64,000 nt of DNA from contig NZ_BTCK01000015.1 of NCBI RefSeq assembly GCF_033239625.1, positions 62,001 to 126,000 on the forward strand, written 5' to 3'. Source of the stretch: Paenibacillus_T sp033239625. Lineage in GTDB: Bacteria > Bacillota > Bacilli > Paenibacillales > Paenibacillaceae. Position 1 is the stretch's first letter; every line of letters starts with the position of its first letter. Below the pieces are notes generated by a model that saw only the letters and a program-made list of their open reading frames with translations, was not told the origin of the DNA and did no database searches. Position numbers and translations under genes: made by a program. Shown here piece by piece: positions 16,561 to 24,480 of the stretch.

Positions 16561-16818
16561 GATGATTCACCCCTATATATGAAGATTCCAGCGAATCTAC
16601 TTGTCCTCTCAAATCAAGCACTCTTCATTGTAAAACAATTAATAGCCATATCCAACGTGAGGATAGTCCCAAGGTGAACCGGCTGATTGAATAAAAATAG
16701 CCGTCGAGCGCTCTCGACAGCTAACGAATGGACAACATACACCGGTCAACAAATTGCATTTAAACACATTATAATCCGAGCAAAGAAGGCTGAACAACCT
16801 TTAATTCTGTCAAAAAAT

Positions 16819-16893
16819 TTACAGCTTAACGATTTCGATCCGATTCAACACGTCTGCTATCGAATAATGCTGCAAATAGGCGATCGCCGTCAT
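16819..16893 (-). CDS. Candidate 24-codon peptide with strong ribosome site
   Basis: ATG at 16893 is preceded at five bases by AAGGGAGGCGGAG. The product would be MTAIAYLQHYSIADVLNRIE and IVKL, with alternating hydrophobic and polar residues. A CTGTAAATTTTTTGACAG dyad overlaps the stop codon. No family is recognised. Translation is plausible only from the ribosome site, so confidence is low. Confidence 0.25.
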   Translation of the reverse strand: MTAIAYLQHYSIADVLNRIEIVKL

Positions 16894-16998
16894 CTCCGCC
16901 TCCCTTAATATACCAGAGAGCTCTTGCTCGAACTGAGCGGATCCATCCGTCTAATCAACCTTATGCAAGCTCTATAGACAAACGGCTTCTTCTGTTAT

Positions 16999-17029
16999 AA
17001 AAAAAGGCGCGATCCCGCAGGACCGCGCC
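16999..17029 (-). terminator. Terminator downstream of araD
   Basis: GGCGCG...CGCGCC stem with additional ATCC/GGAC pairing, followed by seven T residues on the minus strand. It lies 132 bp past the araD stop. Confidence 0.8.
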
Positions 17030-17160
17030 AAATAAGCCATTGCGCTTCACGGGCACATAAGCCCGCCGGGGCGCGCCGCCCCGTTAGCCTCACTCTAGGT
17101 GCGATGATGAATGCTTCATCGCGCATAAAGGCGCACTGCATTGCTTGCACGACAGGCGAA

Positions 17161-17856
17161 TTACTTCTGTCCGTAATAAGCGTTAGCGCCATGTTTGCGC
17201 AGGTAGTGGCGGTCCAGCAGATTCTGATCCATTGGCTGCGTGTTAGGGTTGAGCGCATACGTATGAACGGCCATCTTCGCGCACTCTTCGAGTACAACGG
17301 CATTATGCACGGCGTTGTGCGGATCCTTGCCCCAGCAGAATGGCGCATGGCTGAATACGAATACGGACGGCACTTGCGCAGGATCGATGCCGCGTTTCTC
17401 GAACGTTTCCACGATAACGTTACCCGTCTCCAGCTCGTAAGCACCTTGAATCTCAGCTTCCGTCATCGGACGCGTGCAAGGCACTTCACCGTAGAAGTAG
17501 TCGCCGTGCGTTGTTCCGAGCGCCGGCAGGGAACGGCCTGCTTGCGACCAGCTCGTTGCCCATGGCGAGTGCGTGTGTACAACGCCGCCGATTGTCGGGA
17601 ACGCTTTGTACAGCACAACGTGTGTTGGCGTGTCGGACGATGGGCGAAGGTTGCCTTCTACTACATTGCCGTCGAGGTCGACAACGACCATATGTTCAGG
17701 ACGCATTTCTTCATAAGGTACGCCGCTTGGCTTAATAACGACCAGACCGCTCTCGCGGTCGATGCCGCTGACGTTACCCCACGTAAACGTAACCAGACCG
17801 TATTTGGGCAGCTCCATATTCGCTTCCCATACGGCTTGTTTCAACGATTCCAACAT
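17161..17856 (-). CDS. araD: L-ribulose-5-phosphate 4-epimerase
   Basis: 231 residues, the standard length. It epimerises L-ribulose 5-phosphate to D-xylulose 5-phosphate, linking arabinose breakdown to the pentose phosphate pathway. Family landmarks are LVTFTWGNVSGIDRESGLVVIKPSGVPY, the metal-binding pair in VVHTHSPWATSWS, and ALGTTHGDYFYGEVPCTRPMTEAEI. The start has GAGAGGAG upstream. It is alone, without araA or araB. Its promoter (GTGACA, 17 bp, TATAAT) contains an AraR-type operator, and the gene for the repressor lies immediately upstream. Confidence 0.95.
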   Translation of the reverse strand: MLESLKQAVWEANMELPKYGLVTFTWGNVSGIDRESGLVVIKPSGVPYEEMRPEHMVVVDLDGNVVEGNLRPSSDTPTHVVLYKAFPTIGGVVHTHSPWATSWSQAGRSLPALGTTHGDYFYGEVPCTRPMTEAEIQGAYELETGNVIVETFEKRGIDPAQVPSVFVFSHAPFCWGKDPHNAVHNAVVLEECAKMAVHTYALNPNTQPMDQNLLDRHYLRKHGANAYYGQK

Positions 17857-17959
17857 GAATGAAGCACTCCTCTCATGCCTATCAATTGCTTGACTTGGAT
17901 GTCATTTGAACTCGAGTTTATGAACTTATACGGACATCCCACTGTAATTGCATGAATTT

Positions 17960-17988
17960 ATTATAGGTTGTACGTACAAGCATGTCAC
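17960..17988 (-). promoter_or_regulatory. araD promoter with AraR operator in the spacer
   Basis: On the minus strand GTGACA (17988-17983) and TATAAT (17965-17960) are 17 bp apart. The 12-bp palindrome TTGTACGTACAA (17968-17979), matching the Bacillus AraR box core, fills the spacer. The -35 overlaps the end of araR. Confidence 0.8.
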
Positions 17989-19109
17989 GCGTTTTTTTCC
18001 TTCAGATCCTTCACCGATTCCCGTTCTACAAGCGTCGGCTCATAGACGACATCCTTCCAAGAACCGCGTGGTGTCCGCTGCGTTATGAGCTTCATCAGCA
18101 GCTCCACAGCGTCTGCTCCCATGCTCGTCTTCGGGTGTACAATCGTCGTCAGCTTCACTTCCGTTGCGACCGCCAGATTCGAATCGTCGAAGCCGATCAT
18201 CGATAGATCGTCCGGTACGGACAGACCGCGCCGTCTAATGATATCGAGCATCCGTACAGCCAACTCATCATTGTAGCAAAAAATCGCCGTCGGCCGTTCC
18301 TCCGCCTCCCGCTCCAGCATGCGCTCCAGCGCTTCAAGCGGACGGCTTGTCTTCTCTTCGGACGAATAGCGGACGACCCAATCGGCAGCAACGGGCTGCT
18401 TCCGCTCGCGGAATGCCCGCAGGAAGCCGCGCATCCGATGTACGCCTTGGTAGTCATCCGTCTTGAAGAAGCCGGCGATCCGTTCATGTCCCATTCGCAG
18501 CAAATAATCCGCAGCCCGATAGCCGCCAAGCTCGTCGTCTACCTTCAGGCATGGCGCGTCGACATCGGTGTACCGTTCGTTCAGCATGACGTACGGGATT
18601 TGCCGCGCATCAAGCGCGAGGAAGAAATCGAAATTCGGATTGCCTTCGGCACTCTTCGTCGGCTCGATGATGAGTCCAGCAAGCGGTTCATGCAGCATCG
18701 ACTCCAGACTGTCGCGCTCCTTCGACTTCTCGTTGTCCGTGCTGGCGAGCAGCATCCGTGCCCCACGCTCGCGCAATGACGACTCGACACCGCGGACGAT
18801 CGTCGGGAATATATAGTCGGAGATATGCGTCGTAATCATGCCGATCGTCATGCCGATCGGCGAAGACTTGCGATCCACTGCCGTCTGGGATTCGGCGACG
18901 AACGTCCCTTTGCCCTGCGTCCGGTAGAGCCAGCCGTCCTGCTCCAGATCGCCGAGCGCCTGGCGTACCGTCTGACGGCTCATCTTGAAGCGCCGGGCAA
19001 TCTCGTTCTCCGAAGGCAGCCGGTCGTGCGGCTTGAATTGCGCCGTTACAATCCAAGACAATATCTCCTGCTTTAATTGTATATATTTAGGCGTCTGCTG
19101 ATCCTTCAC
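17985..19109 (-). CDS. araR: Arabinose repressor AraR (GntR-type DNA-binding domain, LacI-type sensor)
   Basis: 374 residues from a GTG at 19109, preceded by GAGGTG; an ATG at 19121 without ribosome site is the alternative. Residues about 1-70 are a GntR winged helix (YIQLKQEILSWIV, then RLPSENEIARRFKMSRQTVR and TQGKGTFVAE). Residues about 85-370 are a LacI/periplasmic-binding-like sensor (GMITTHISDYIFPTIVRG, FCYNDELAVRM, SMIGFDDSNLA). This fusion is the hallmark of AraR, which releases DNA on binding L-arabinose. TGTACGTACA sites lie upstream of both araR and araD, supporting repression of araD and itself. The araABD transport and kinase genes must lie elsewhere. Confidence 0.92.
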   Translation of the reverse strand: MKDQQTPKYIQLKQEILSWIVTAQFKPHDRLPSENEIARRFKMSRQTVRQALGDLEQDGWLYRTQGKGTFVAESQTAVDRKSSPIGMTIGMITTHISDYIFPTIVRGVESSLRERGARMLLASTDNEKSKERDSLESMLHEPLAGLIIEPTKSAEGNPNFDFFLALDARQIPYVMLNERYTDVDAPCLKVDDELGGYRAADYLLRMGHERIAGFFKTDDYQGVHRMRGFLRAFRERKQPVAADWVVRYSSEEKTSRPLEALERMLEREAEERPTAIFCYNDELAVRMLDIIRRRGLSVPDDLSMIGFDDSNLAVATEVKLTTIVHPKTSMGADAVELLMKLITQRTPRGSWKDVVYEPTLVERESVKDLKEKNA

Positions 19110-19164
19110 GACACACCTCATCTAAAGTAAAGTTGTATGCTTAACAGTATAACATAAGCTCAAC

Positions 19165-19176
19165 TTGTACGTACAT
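19165..19176. promoter_or_regulatory. AraR operator upstream of araR
   Basis: TTGTACGTACAT contains the same TGTACGTACA palindrome as the araD site and lies 56 bp upstream of the GTG start, just upstream of a TATACT-like -10 on the minus strand. It implies autoregulation. Confidence 0.7.
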
Positions 19177-19250
19177 TAGCGTATCGTTTTCCTGAAAATA
19201 GATGGGAGATTGTGTTTTCGGTAAACTCAGGGCGGCGTGGAAGGCTCGTG

Positions 19251-19472
19251 GGTTGCGCTGGGTTGCGCTGGATTGCGCTGAGTTTCGCACGGAGGGCCAG
19301 TTAGGTGCATATCTGCACCTTTGCGACTCCAAGATGCGCCCGACTGCCTGCTAGGTGCATTTCTGCACCTTCGTGGCACCGAAATGCGCTCGGCTGGACT
19401 GTTAGGTGCACTTCTGCACCTTCGCAGCACCGAAATGCGCTCGGCTGGACTGTTAGGTGCACTTCTGCACCT
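19251..19472. repeat. 51-bp tandem repeats with AGGTGCA/TGCACCT hairpins (locus B)
   Basis: In the 620-bp gene-free stretch between araR and the next gene, the hairpin AGGTGCA-NNTC-TGCACCT recurs at 19303, 19353, 19404 and 19455, spacings 50, 51 and 51 bp. The intervening part (CGCAGCACCGAAATGCGCTC) is nearly identical in the last copies. Before it, TTGCGCTGGG is repeated three times (19251-19282). The stretch 19475-19730 shows nothing recognisable. No CRISPR features or ORF were found. Confidence 0.85.
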
Positions 19473-19732
19473 TGCGATAGGGGTTGGACAAGTAGAGGAA
19501 ACTGGTGTAAGGACTCTGCCGTAGGCTAATCGAGTCACTTCAACAACACGCAGCGGTTGCTGCAGAGGTTAAATCAATTGCAAACCACCTATTTCTTCAT
19601 CTTACGGTTGCCAGTAAGACTATTGCTGGGGAAATGTGCGGTTTCTTGTATTAATCGGAGTTAATAAGCACTAGTACAACCGTTACAATTTTCTATGGCA
19701 CCAGAACAGCTCTATAGCCGATATCAGAACCG

Positions 19733-20011
19733 TTAGTGCTGAACGGTAGACTGTCTTTTGTCGGCGACACGCTTCCTAATGTCATCGAACCTTCTTCTCG
19801 CATCCTCCGAGTCATCCGCCGCCAGGATCGAATACCCTGCCGCAGGGTCTATCGGGCGCGCATGCTCCAGCGTGTAGAGCTTGTATCGCCTCTGATGAGG
19901 CAGGAAGACGACGTATGCGGTATGGCGCGACACTGGCTTTAATCCCATTTTGCGCAGCTGCGATCGTGTGAACATCCCGTCCGGCACCTTGCTAGATTCA
20001 TAGATTTTCAT
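19733..20011 (-). CDS. Small hypothetical protein
   Basis: 92 residues, basic, with AAGGGGAG nine bases before the ATG. It begins MKIYESSKVPDGMFTRSQLR and contains an Arg/Lys-rich stretch (FLPHQRRYKLYTLEHARPID) and a C-terminal helix (DARRRFDDIRKRVADKR). No signal peptide, transmembrane segment or cysteine motif is present. The short basic composition hints at nucleic-acid binding, but I do not recognise a family. It lies after the copZ terminator and has no obvious partner. Confidence 0.6.
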   Translation of the reverse strand: MKIYESSKVPDGMFTRSQLRKMGLKPVSRHTAYVVFLPHQRRYKLYTLEHARPIDPAAGYSILAADDSEDARRRFDDIRKRVADKRQSTVQH

Positions 20012-20035
20012 TCCCCACTGCTCCCCTTGATATTC

Positions 20036-20077
20036 AAATAAAAGCCTTAGCCGCGAGCTTGGCTCACAACTAAGGCT
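20036..20077 (-). terminator. Terminator of the copper operon
   Basis: AGCCTTAG/CTAAGGCT with an inner GTGAGC/GCTCGC stem, followed on the minus strand by TTTTATTTG, 37 bp after the copZ stop. Confidence 0.8.
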
Positions 20078-20113
20078 ATTACTAGTGCTGCTATTACGAA
20101 GTTACAATTAAAC

Positions 20114-20323
20114 TTACTTCGCTACGTCGTATCCTTGATCCTCGATTGCATCGCGGATCTGGTCCAATGTTACGCTGCCCGGATCGAAAGTCACGTTGAC
20201 TGTGCCCTCCGCCAAGCTTACTTCACCTTTCGCACCAAGCGGACGAAGCGCGTCCTCCACCGCTTTGACACAATGACCACAAGACATACCGGATACTTTC
20301 AATACCGTTTGTTGAACTGACAT
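20114..20323 (-). CDS. copZ: Copper chaperone CopZ
   Basis: 69 residues from the ATG at 20323 with GGGGAG six bases upstream. It is a single heavy-metal-associated domain with the Cu(I)-binding motif VSGMSCGHCVKAVEDAL and the conserved C-terminal IEDQGYDV. CopZ carries cytosolic Cu(I) to the CopA efflux ATPase. It is the last gene of copA-lipoprotein-copZ, all on the minus strand, so it falls under the CsoR-controlled copA promoter. Confidence 0.95.
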   Translation of the reverse strand: MSVQQTVLKVSGMSCGHCVKAVEDALRPLGAKGEVSLAEGTVNVTFDPGSVTLDQIRDAIEDQGYDVAK

Positions 20324-20389
20324 TCGAATCTCCCCTTCCATGATGATCCCACTATAGTATCTTACGCTAACCTCTCACTCGTCCATGAC

Positions 20390-21394
20390 TCATTCGACCT
20401 GGATGACGAATGGCACGGTGACAACGCGGCCTTCCCGCTGGAACTGTCCCCATACCTTGTAGATGCCATCTGCCGGGAATACAGTCGTGAACGATGCGGA
20501 TGAACTGCCGCTATTATGCTCCTTCGGATGAACATGCAGATACGTCTCCATATCCTTGGACAAAATAACGACATGCCCCGCCGCTCCCAAATAGTTCTCC
20601 ATATCCGTCAGCTCTTTGCCCGTCTTCGCATCTCGGAAGGTGTAGGTGAGCGTTGCATTCTCGCCCGCCTCCGCTTCGCTGACGGCGAGTGCGATTTCAA
20701 TGCCGTCCACCTTCTGTACGAGGCTGGCATCAGGCTGAGGAGCAGGTAAATCATAAGTGGGTTTGCCGCCTATTGTCAGCCAACCGGCGCGCGTCATGCT
20801 ATGGCCGCCATCGGGAACGAAGTCCGCGAACCACTTGTAGCGTCCGCCCGACGTGAACTGAGTCATGACGCGGAATACGCCTTCGCCGTCATAGCCTGGA
20901 TGAATGTGCCGGAACTGCTGCATATCCTCGCTTACGATAATAAGATGGAGCAGCTTCTCGTGGCTAAGCGCAAACTTCGTAATCGGCTCGCCATCCTCGC
21001 CGAGTATCCGAATCGTTAGCTCTGCATCCTCTCCGGCCATAAGCGCCCCCGCTTCCGGTGCAAGCACCACCTGCACATCCCCGTCTTCTTCGCTCGCGGA
21101 CAATTCCATACCATCGTGAGATGCATGCGAATCGCTGCTCATCCCAGCATGATCATGTTCCATGATCTCATCTGAGGTCGCTGCTTCGTTACCGTGCGAA
21201 TGCGAGGGCAAAGGCGGCGTCCCAAGCTCTACCCCTGTCGGCGAATCCGTGCTGTCGCTACTATCATCATCCATCGCTTGATCAGCGTTCGTCGGGGTAA
21301 CGCTTGATGCCGCCCTATCGATCTCGCGGTCGCAGGCGGACAACGTACCGGCCAAGACAACCGCAAGCAGCAGCAGCTTTATCGTTTGTTTCAT
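20390..21394 (-). CDS. His/Met-rich copper-locus lipoprotein
   Basis: 334 residues with a lipoprotein signal peptide (lipobox LSAC, Cys at residue 21). A low-complexity Asp/Ser/His/Met segment (residues about 25-105, for example EIMEHDHAGMSSDSHASHDG) is followed by two beta-rich domains. These contain repeated His motifs FRHIHPGYDGEG and YLHVHPKEH, resembling YtkA-type domains. The protein would sit on the outer membrane face. Its place between copA and copZ and its metal-ligand-rich sequence suggest it binds or buffers extracytoplasmic copper. That role is inference; the lipoprotein call is firm. Confidence 0.8.
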   Translation of the reverse strand: MKQTIKLLLLAVVLAGTLSACDREIDRAASSVTPTNADQAMDDDSSDSTDSPTGVELGTPPLPSHSHGNEAATSDEIMEHDHAGMSSDSHASHDGMELSASEEDGDVQVVLAPEAGALMAGEDAELTIRILGEDGEPITKFALSHEKLLHLIIVSEDMQQFRHIHPGYDGEGVFRVMTQFTSGGRYKWFADFVPDGGHSMTRAGWLTIGGKPTYDLPAPQPDASLVQKVDGIEIALAVSEAEAGENATLTYTFRDAKTGKELTDMENYLGAAGHVVILSKDMETYLHVHPKEHNSGSSSASFTTVFPADGIYKVWGQFQREGRVVTVPFVIQVE

Positions 21395-21421
21395 TGGTTC
21401 ATCAGCTCCAGGTAGTTATCG

Positions 21422-23704
21422 TCATGATGGCTGACGAAGACGGAGCCGCTGCAGCCTCAGCGCATTCAGAACGACCGATACGGAACTTGCCGCCATTGCG
21501 GCGCCGGCGACCCAAGGCGCCAAGAGACCAGCAGCAGCAATCGGAATGCCGATCGCGTTGTAGGCGAGCGCCCAGAACAAGTTCTGCCGAATGTTGCGCA
21601 TCGTTGCCCGGCTCAACTCGATCGCATCGGCGATCCCGTTCAGATCGCCGCGCATAAGCGCCACATCCGACGTCTCAACCGCCACATCGGTTCCTGTGCC
21701 GATTGCGATCCCGACATCAGCCGCTGCAAGCGCAGGCGCATCGTTAATGCCATCGCCAACCATGGCGACCTTGTGCCCTAGCTGCTGCAGCCGCTGAATC
21801 TCGGCCGCCTTCTGCTCAGGCAGCACCCCGGCGATCACATGCTCAATGCCAACCTGCTGCGCAATCGCAGCCGCCGTTCGTTCATTATCACCCGTAGCCA
21901 TCCTTACCTGTATGCCCAATGAACGAAGCCGTAAAACCGCTTCACGCGACGATTCCTTCACCGTATCCGCCACCGCGATGAGCCCAGCGAATCTGCCATC
22001 GACAGCAGCCAGCATAACGGTCTTCCCTTGCGCTTCAAGCGATGACTCGGCCGACGAATCCGCTGTCGTCAGATCGACATCGAAGCGTTCCAGCAGACGG
22101 CGCGCTCCAACGAGCAGCTCATGGCCTTCGACGACCGCCTGAATGCCGAAGCCTGGAAGCGCCTCGAACTGTTCTGCCTCAGGCAGCATCAATCCGCGCG
22201 CCTTCGCGCCTGCTGCAATCGCCTCCGCAACCGGATGCTCGGACAAGCGTTCCGCCGCGCCTACGAGCCGCAGCAGCACATTCGGATGCTCAGCGACAAC
22301 GTCGGTCAGCTGCGGCTTCCCGTTCGTAACCGTACCTGTTTTATCAAGCACGACCGTGTCGATCCGATGCGTCTGCTCGAGATGCTCGCCGCCCTTGAAC
22401 AACACGCCAAGCTCTGCAGCGCGGCCCGATCCCGCCATGACGGAAGTCGGCGTAGCCAGCCCGAGCGCACAAGGGCAGGCAATGACGAGTACGGCAATCG
22501 CAATTTCAAGCGCCTTCGCTGTATGGCCCGGTTCAATCCAGACGAACCAGATAACCGAAGTCAACGCCGCGATCGCAACAACAATTGGGACGAACACGCC
22601 TGAGATGACATCCGCCAGCCGTTGAATCGGCGCCTTCGAGCTTTGCGCATCCTCTACGACTTTAATAATCTGAGCGAGCGCCGTATCCGCGCCAACCTTC
22701 TCTGCGCGAATCTTCAGCATGCCATTGCGGTTAAGCGAAGCGCCGATGACGCGGTCGCCGACACTGACATCCACTGGCATACTCTCGCCCGTAAGCATCG
22801 ACTCATCAACGGATGAGCGGCCATCCAGCACAACGCCGTCAACCGGAATCGAATCGCCAGGCTTCACGAGCAGCACATCGCCGACTGACACCTGCTCAAT
22901 CGGCAGTACATGCTCTTCGCCATCCTGCAGCACCGTCGCCGTCTTCGCTTGCAGCTTCATAAGCGATTGAATGGCTTGCGATGACCGTCCTTTCGCCCGA
23001 GCCTCGAACAGCTTACCCATGATGACGAGCGTAATGAGGATTGCACTCGTCTCGAAGTACAGCTGCGGCCCCTCCATCATCCCGCCGTGTCCATGCATCG
23101 CTGCCCCGCCAGCATTTTGCCACTTGATCGTCTCGTATAGACTGTAGAAGTAGGCAGCGGATGTACCGAGCGCAACGAGCACATCCATGTTTGCACTCCG
23201 ATTGCGCAGCGCCTTGAAAGCACCGATGTAGAACGGTCCGCCAATATAGAACTGCACCGGTGTCGCCAGGGCCAGCTGCGTCCACGGATTCGCGAGCACA
23301 TCCGGCAGATAGATCCAATCCAGCCAAGCAAAATGCGACACCATCGTCCATAACAGCGGCAGCGATAGGATAATCGACAGGAACAACCGATTGCGCTGCG
23401 CCGTTGTCCGATCCTTAGCGCCCGATTGCGGCGCCGCCTCTGACTTCTGCACTGCCGTGTAGCCAAGCTGCGTCACCTTGCGCTCCATATCATTGGGCGA
23501 TACCGCCGTCGGGTTGTACTCGACATGCGCCGTCTCCATTGCGAAATTGACTGTCGCCTTCGCAACGCCCGGCAGCCTGCCGAGCCCCTTCTCAATTCGG
23601 TTCGCGCAAGCAGCGCAAGTCATACCCTCTAAATTAAAATCAGCCGAAGCTGTAGCAGCAAGTACTGCAGCCTGGTCGATGTCGCGTTGGTTGCTCGTTT
23701 GCAT
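21422..23704 (-). CDS. copA: Copper-exporting P1B-type ATPase (CopA)
   Basis: 760 residues with AGGAGAGGTGA upstream. There is one N-terminal heavy-metal domain (NLEGMTCAACANRIEKGL) rather than the two of B. subtilis CopA. The transmembrane metal site is VIACPCALGLATP, the phosphorylation site DKTGTVTNG, the TGES loop LTGESMPVD and the hinge GDGINDAPALAAADVGIA. A His/Met-rich loop (HGHGGMMEG) lies between early helices. It pumps Cu(I) out of the cytosol at the cost of ATP. It is the first gene of the copper operon and starts 28 bp before the lipoprotein gene. Its promoter carries a CsoR-like site. Confidence 0.96.
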   Translation of the reverse strand: MQTSNQRDIDQAAVLAATASADFNLEGMTCAACANRIEKGLGRLPGVAKATVNFAMETAHVEYNPTAVSPNDMERKVTQLGYTAVQKSEAAPQSGAKDRTTAQRNRLFLSIILSLPLLWTMVSHFAWLDWIYLPDVLANPWTQLALATPVQFYIGGPFYIGAFKALRNRSANMDVLVALGTSAAYFYSLYETIKWQNAGGAAMHGHGGMMEGPQLYFETSAILITLVIMGKLFEARAKGRSSQAIQSLMKLQAKTATVLQDGEEHVLPIEQVSVGDVLLVKPGDSIPVDGVVLDGRSSVDESMLTGESMPVDVSVGDRVIGASLNRNGMLKIRAEKVGADTALAQIIKVVEDAQSSKAPIQRLADVISGVFVPIVVAIAALTSVIWFVWIEPGHTAKALEIAIAVLVIACPCALGLATPTSVMAGSGRAAELGVLFKGGEHLEQTHRIDTVVLDKTGTVTNGKPQLTDVVAEHPNVLLRLVGAAERLSEHPVAEAIAAGAKARGLMLPEAEQFEALPGFGIQAVVEGHELLVGARRLLERFDVDLTTADSSAESSLEAQGKTVMLAAVDGRFAGLIAVADTVKESSREAVLRLRSLGIQVRMATGDNERTAAAIAQQVGIEHVIAGVLPEQKAAEIQRLQQLGHKVAMVGDGINDAPALAAADVGIAIGTGTDVAVETSDVALMRGDLNGIADAIELSRATMRNIRQNLFWALAYNAIGIPIAAAGLLAPWVAGAAMAASSVSVVLNALRLQRLRLRQPS

Positions 23705-23738
23705 CGCTCATCACCTCTCCTGTATACCTTACACCTCT

Positions 23739-23770
23739 ATTATATACCCCCACCCCCTATATTGTGTCAA
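23739..23770 (-). promoter_or_regulatory. copA promoter with CsoR-like operator
   Basis: On the minus strand TTGACA (23770-23765) is followed after 18 bp by TATATA or after 20 bp by TATAAT. The spacer ATAGGGGGTGGGGGTAT has the G-tract and GGGTAT half-site typical of CsoR operators. Confidence 0.65.
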
Positions 23771-23903
23771 GCGATTTTCGTAATTTTATGGAAAAACCGC
23801 CAATATCCCATGGACCCTCCGCGATAATAAGCGCTCCTGCCAGCCTACCGTTCCGCGCTCTAAGCGTCGTGAATCCATGCTTGTCCGACAATTCGATGCC
23901 CAT
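23757..23903 (-). pseudogene. Possible fragment of an FAD-dependent oxidoreductase C-terminus
   Basis: A 48-codon frame between csoR and copA reads MGIELSDKHGFTTLRARNGR, then LAGALIIAEGPWDIGGFSIK. A stop lies directly before the ATG and there is no ribosome site. The pattern GRLAGALII resembles the C-terminal beta domain of NAD(P)H-nitrite-reductase-like flavoproteins. If so, it is a remnant. The assignment is weak. Confidence 0.2.
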
Positions 23904-23988
23904 TTAAATAAGAACGATCAGACCTCTCTTATAGATAATCTTTAATGTCACTGAATCTTCAAGCCTAGGCAAAACCATTCCACAGCGC

Positions 23989-24028
23989 AAAAAACAGCCT
24001 CAGCTGGATTATTACCAAGCTGAGGCTG
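23989..24028 (-). terminator. Terminator of csoR
   Basis: CAGCCTCAGCT pairs perfectly with AGCTGAGGCTG and is followed by six T residues on the minus strand, ten bases past the csoR stop. Confidence 0.9.
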
Positions 24029-24037
24029 CATTATCGG

Positions 24038-24418
24038 TTACTTCATCAATTTATTCATCGTCGTCAGCAATTCGTTGATCACATCCGTGTCGCCCTCTTG
24101 CAGGCGCTCCACCACGCAGCTGCGCATATGCTCCTCGAGCAGGAGCTTGCCGACGCCATTGAGCGCAGATTGTACCGAAGCGATCTGAATAAGGACATCG
24201 TCGCAGTACGTATCCTTCTCGATCAAACCCTTCAATCCGCGAATCTGTCCTTCAATCCGATTCAAGCGATTGATGAGACTGCCCTTTACTTTGTCGGAAT
24301 GATGGCTCTTCCGCACTGCATCATCCGTCACCGTGCAGCAAGCATCCTGATGCGCCGACGCACCTGGTCCCGCGCTTTCCATCCGTTCATCCTGTTCCGT
24401 TCGTATTTCCTCGTTCAT
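24038..24418 (-). CDS. csoR: Copper-sensing repressor CsoR
   Basis: 126 residues. The C-terminal 85 residues are the all-helical CsoR/RcnR fold, beginning LINRLNRIEGQIRGLKGLIE. The Cu(I) ligands of the C-H-C type are visible in KDTYCDDVLIQI (Cys) and EEHMRSCVV (His and Cys). The first 40 residues are an extra acidic tail containing ACC, longer than in B. subtilis CsoR. Cu(I) binding releases CsoR from DNA. Its own promoter and the copA promoter both hold CsoR-like sites with 18-bp spacers, implying joint control. Confidence 0.94.
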   Translation of the reverse strand: MNEEIRTEQDERMESAGPGASAHQDACCTVTDDAVRKSHHSDKVKGSLINRLNRIEGQIRGLKGLIEKDTYCDDVLIQIASVQSALNGVGKLLLEEHMRSCVVERLQEGDTDVINELLTTMNKLMK

Positions 24419-24450
24419 TCCGTTCCGCCCCCTTGCACCTATTCGCGATC

Positions 24451-24480
24451 ATTCTAACATACCCCCGCTAGGTATGTGAA
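24451..24480 (-). promoter_or_regulatory. csoR promoter with CsoR operator
   Basis: TTCACA (24480-24475), 18 bp, TAGAAT (24456-24451) on the minus strand. The dyad CATACC-N7-GGTATG (24458-24476, G-rich centre) fills the spacer and overlaps the end of galU. Confidence 0.7.

Larger units (their letters stand above)
16561..17160. other. 600-bp spacer between the zinc-ribbon gene and araD
   Basis: AT-rich to 16990, with no long gene. It holds one 24-codon reading frame on the minus strand (16819-16893) with a strong AAGGGAGG site, the araD terminator (16999-17029), and two further dyads (GGGGCG/CGCCCC near 17068 and GCGATGA/TCATCGC near 17100) between terminator and araD stop. No repeat of the families seen elsewhere was found. 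Confidence 0.5.

Noticed and set aside
19303..19472. Possible CRISPR array
   Set aside because: The repeating part and the intervening part are both repeated, so there are no unique spacers, and no cas genes are present. The same holds for the arrays at 36.8 and 52.7 kb.
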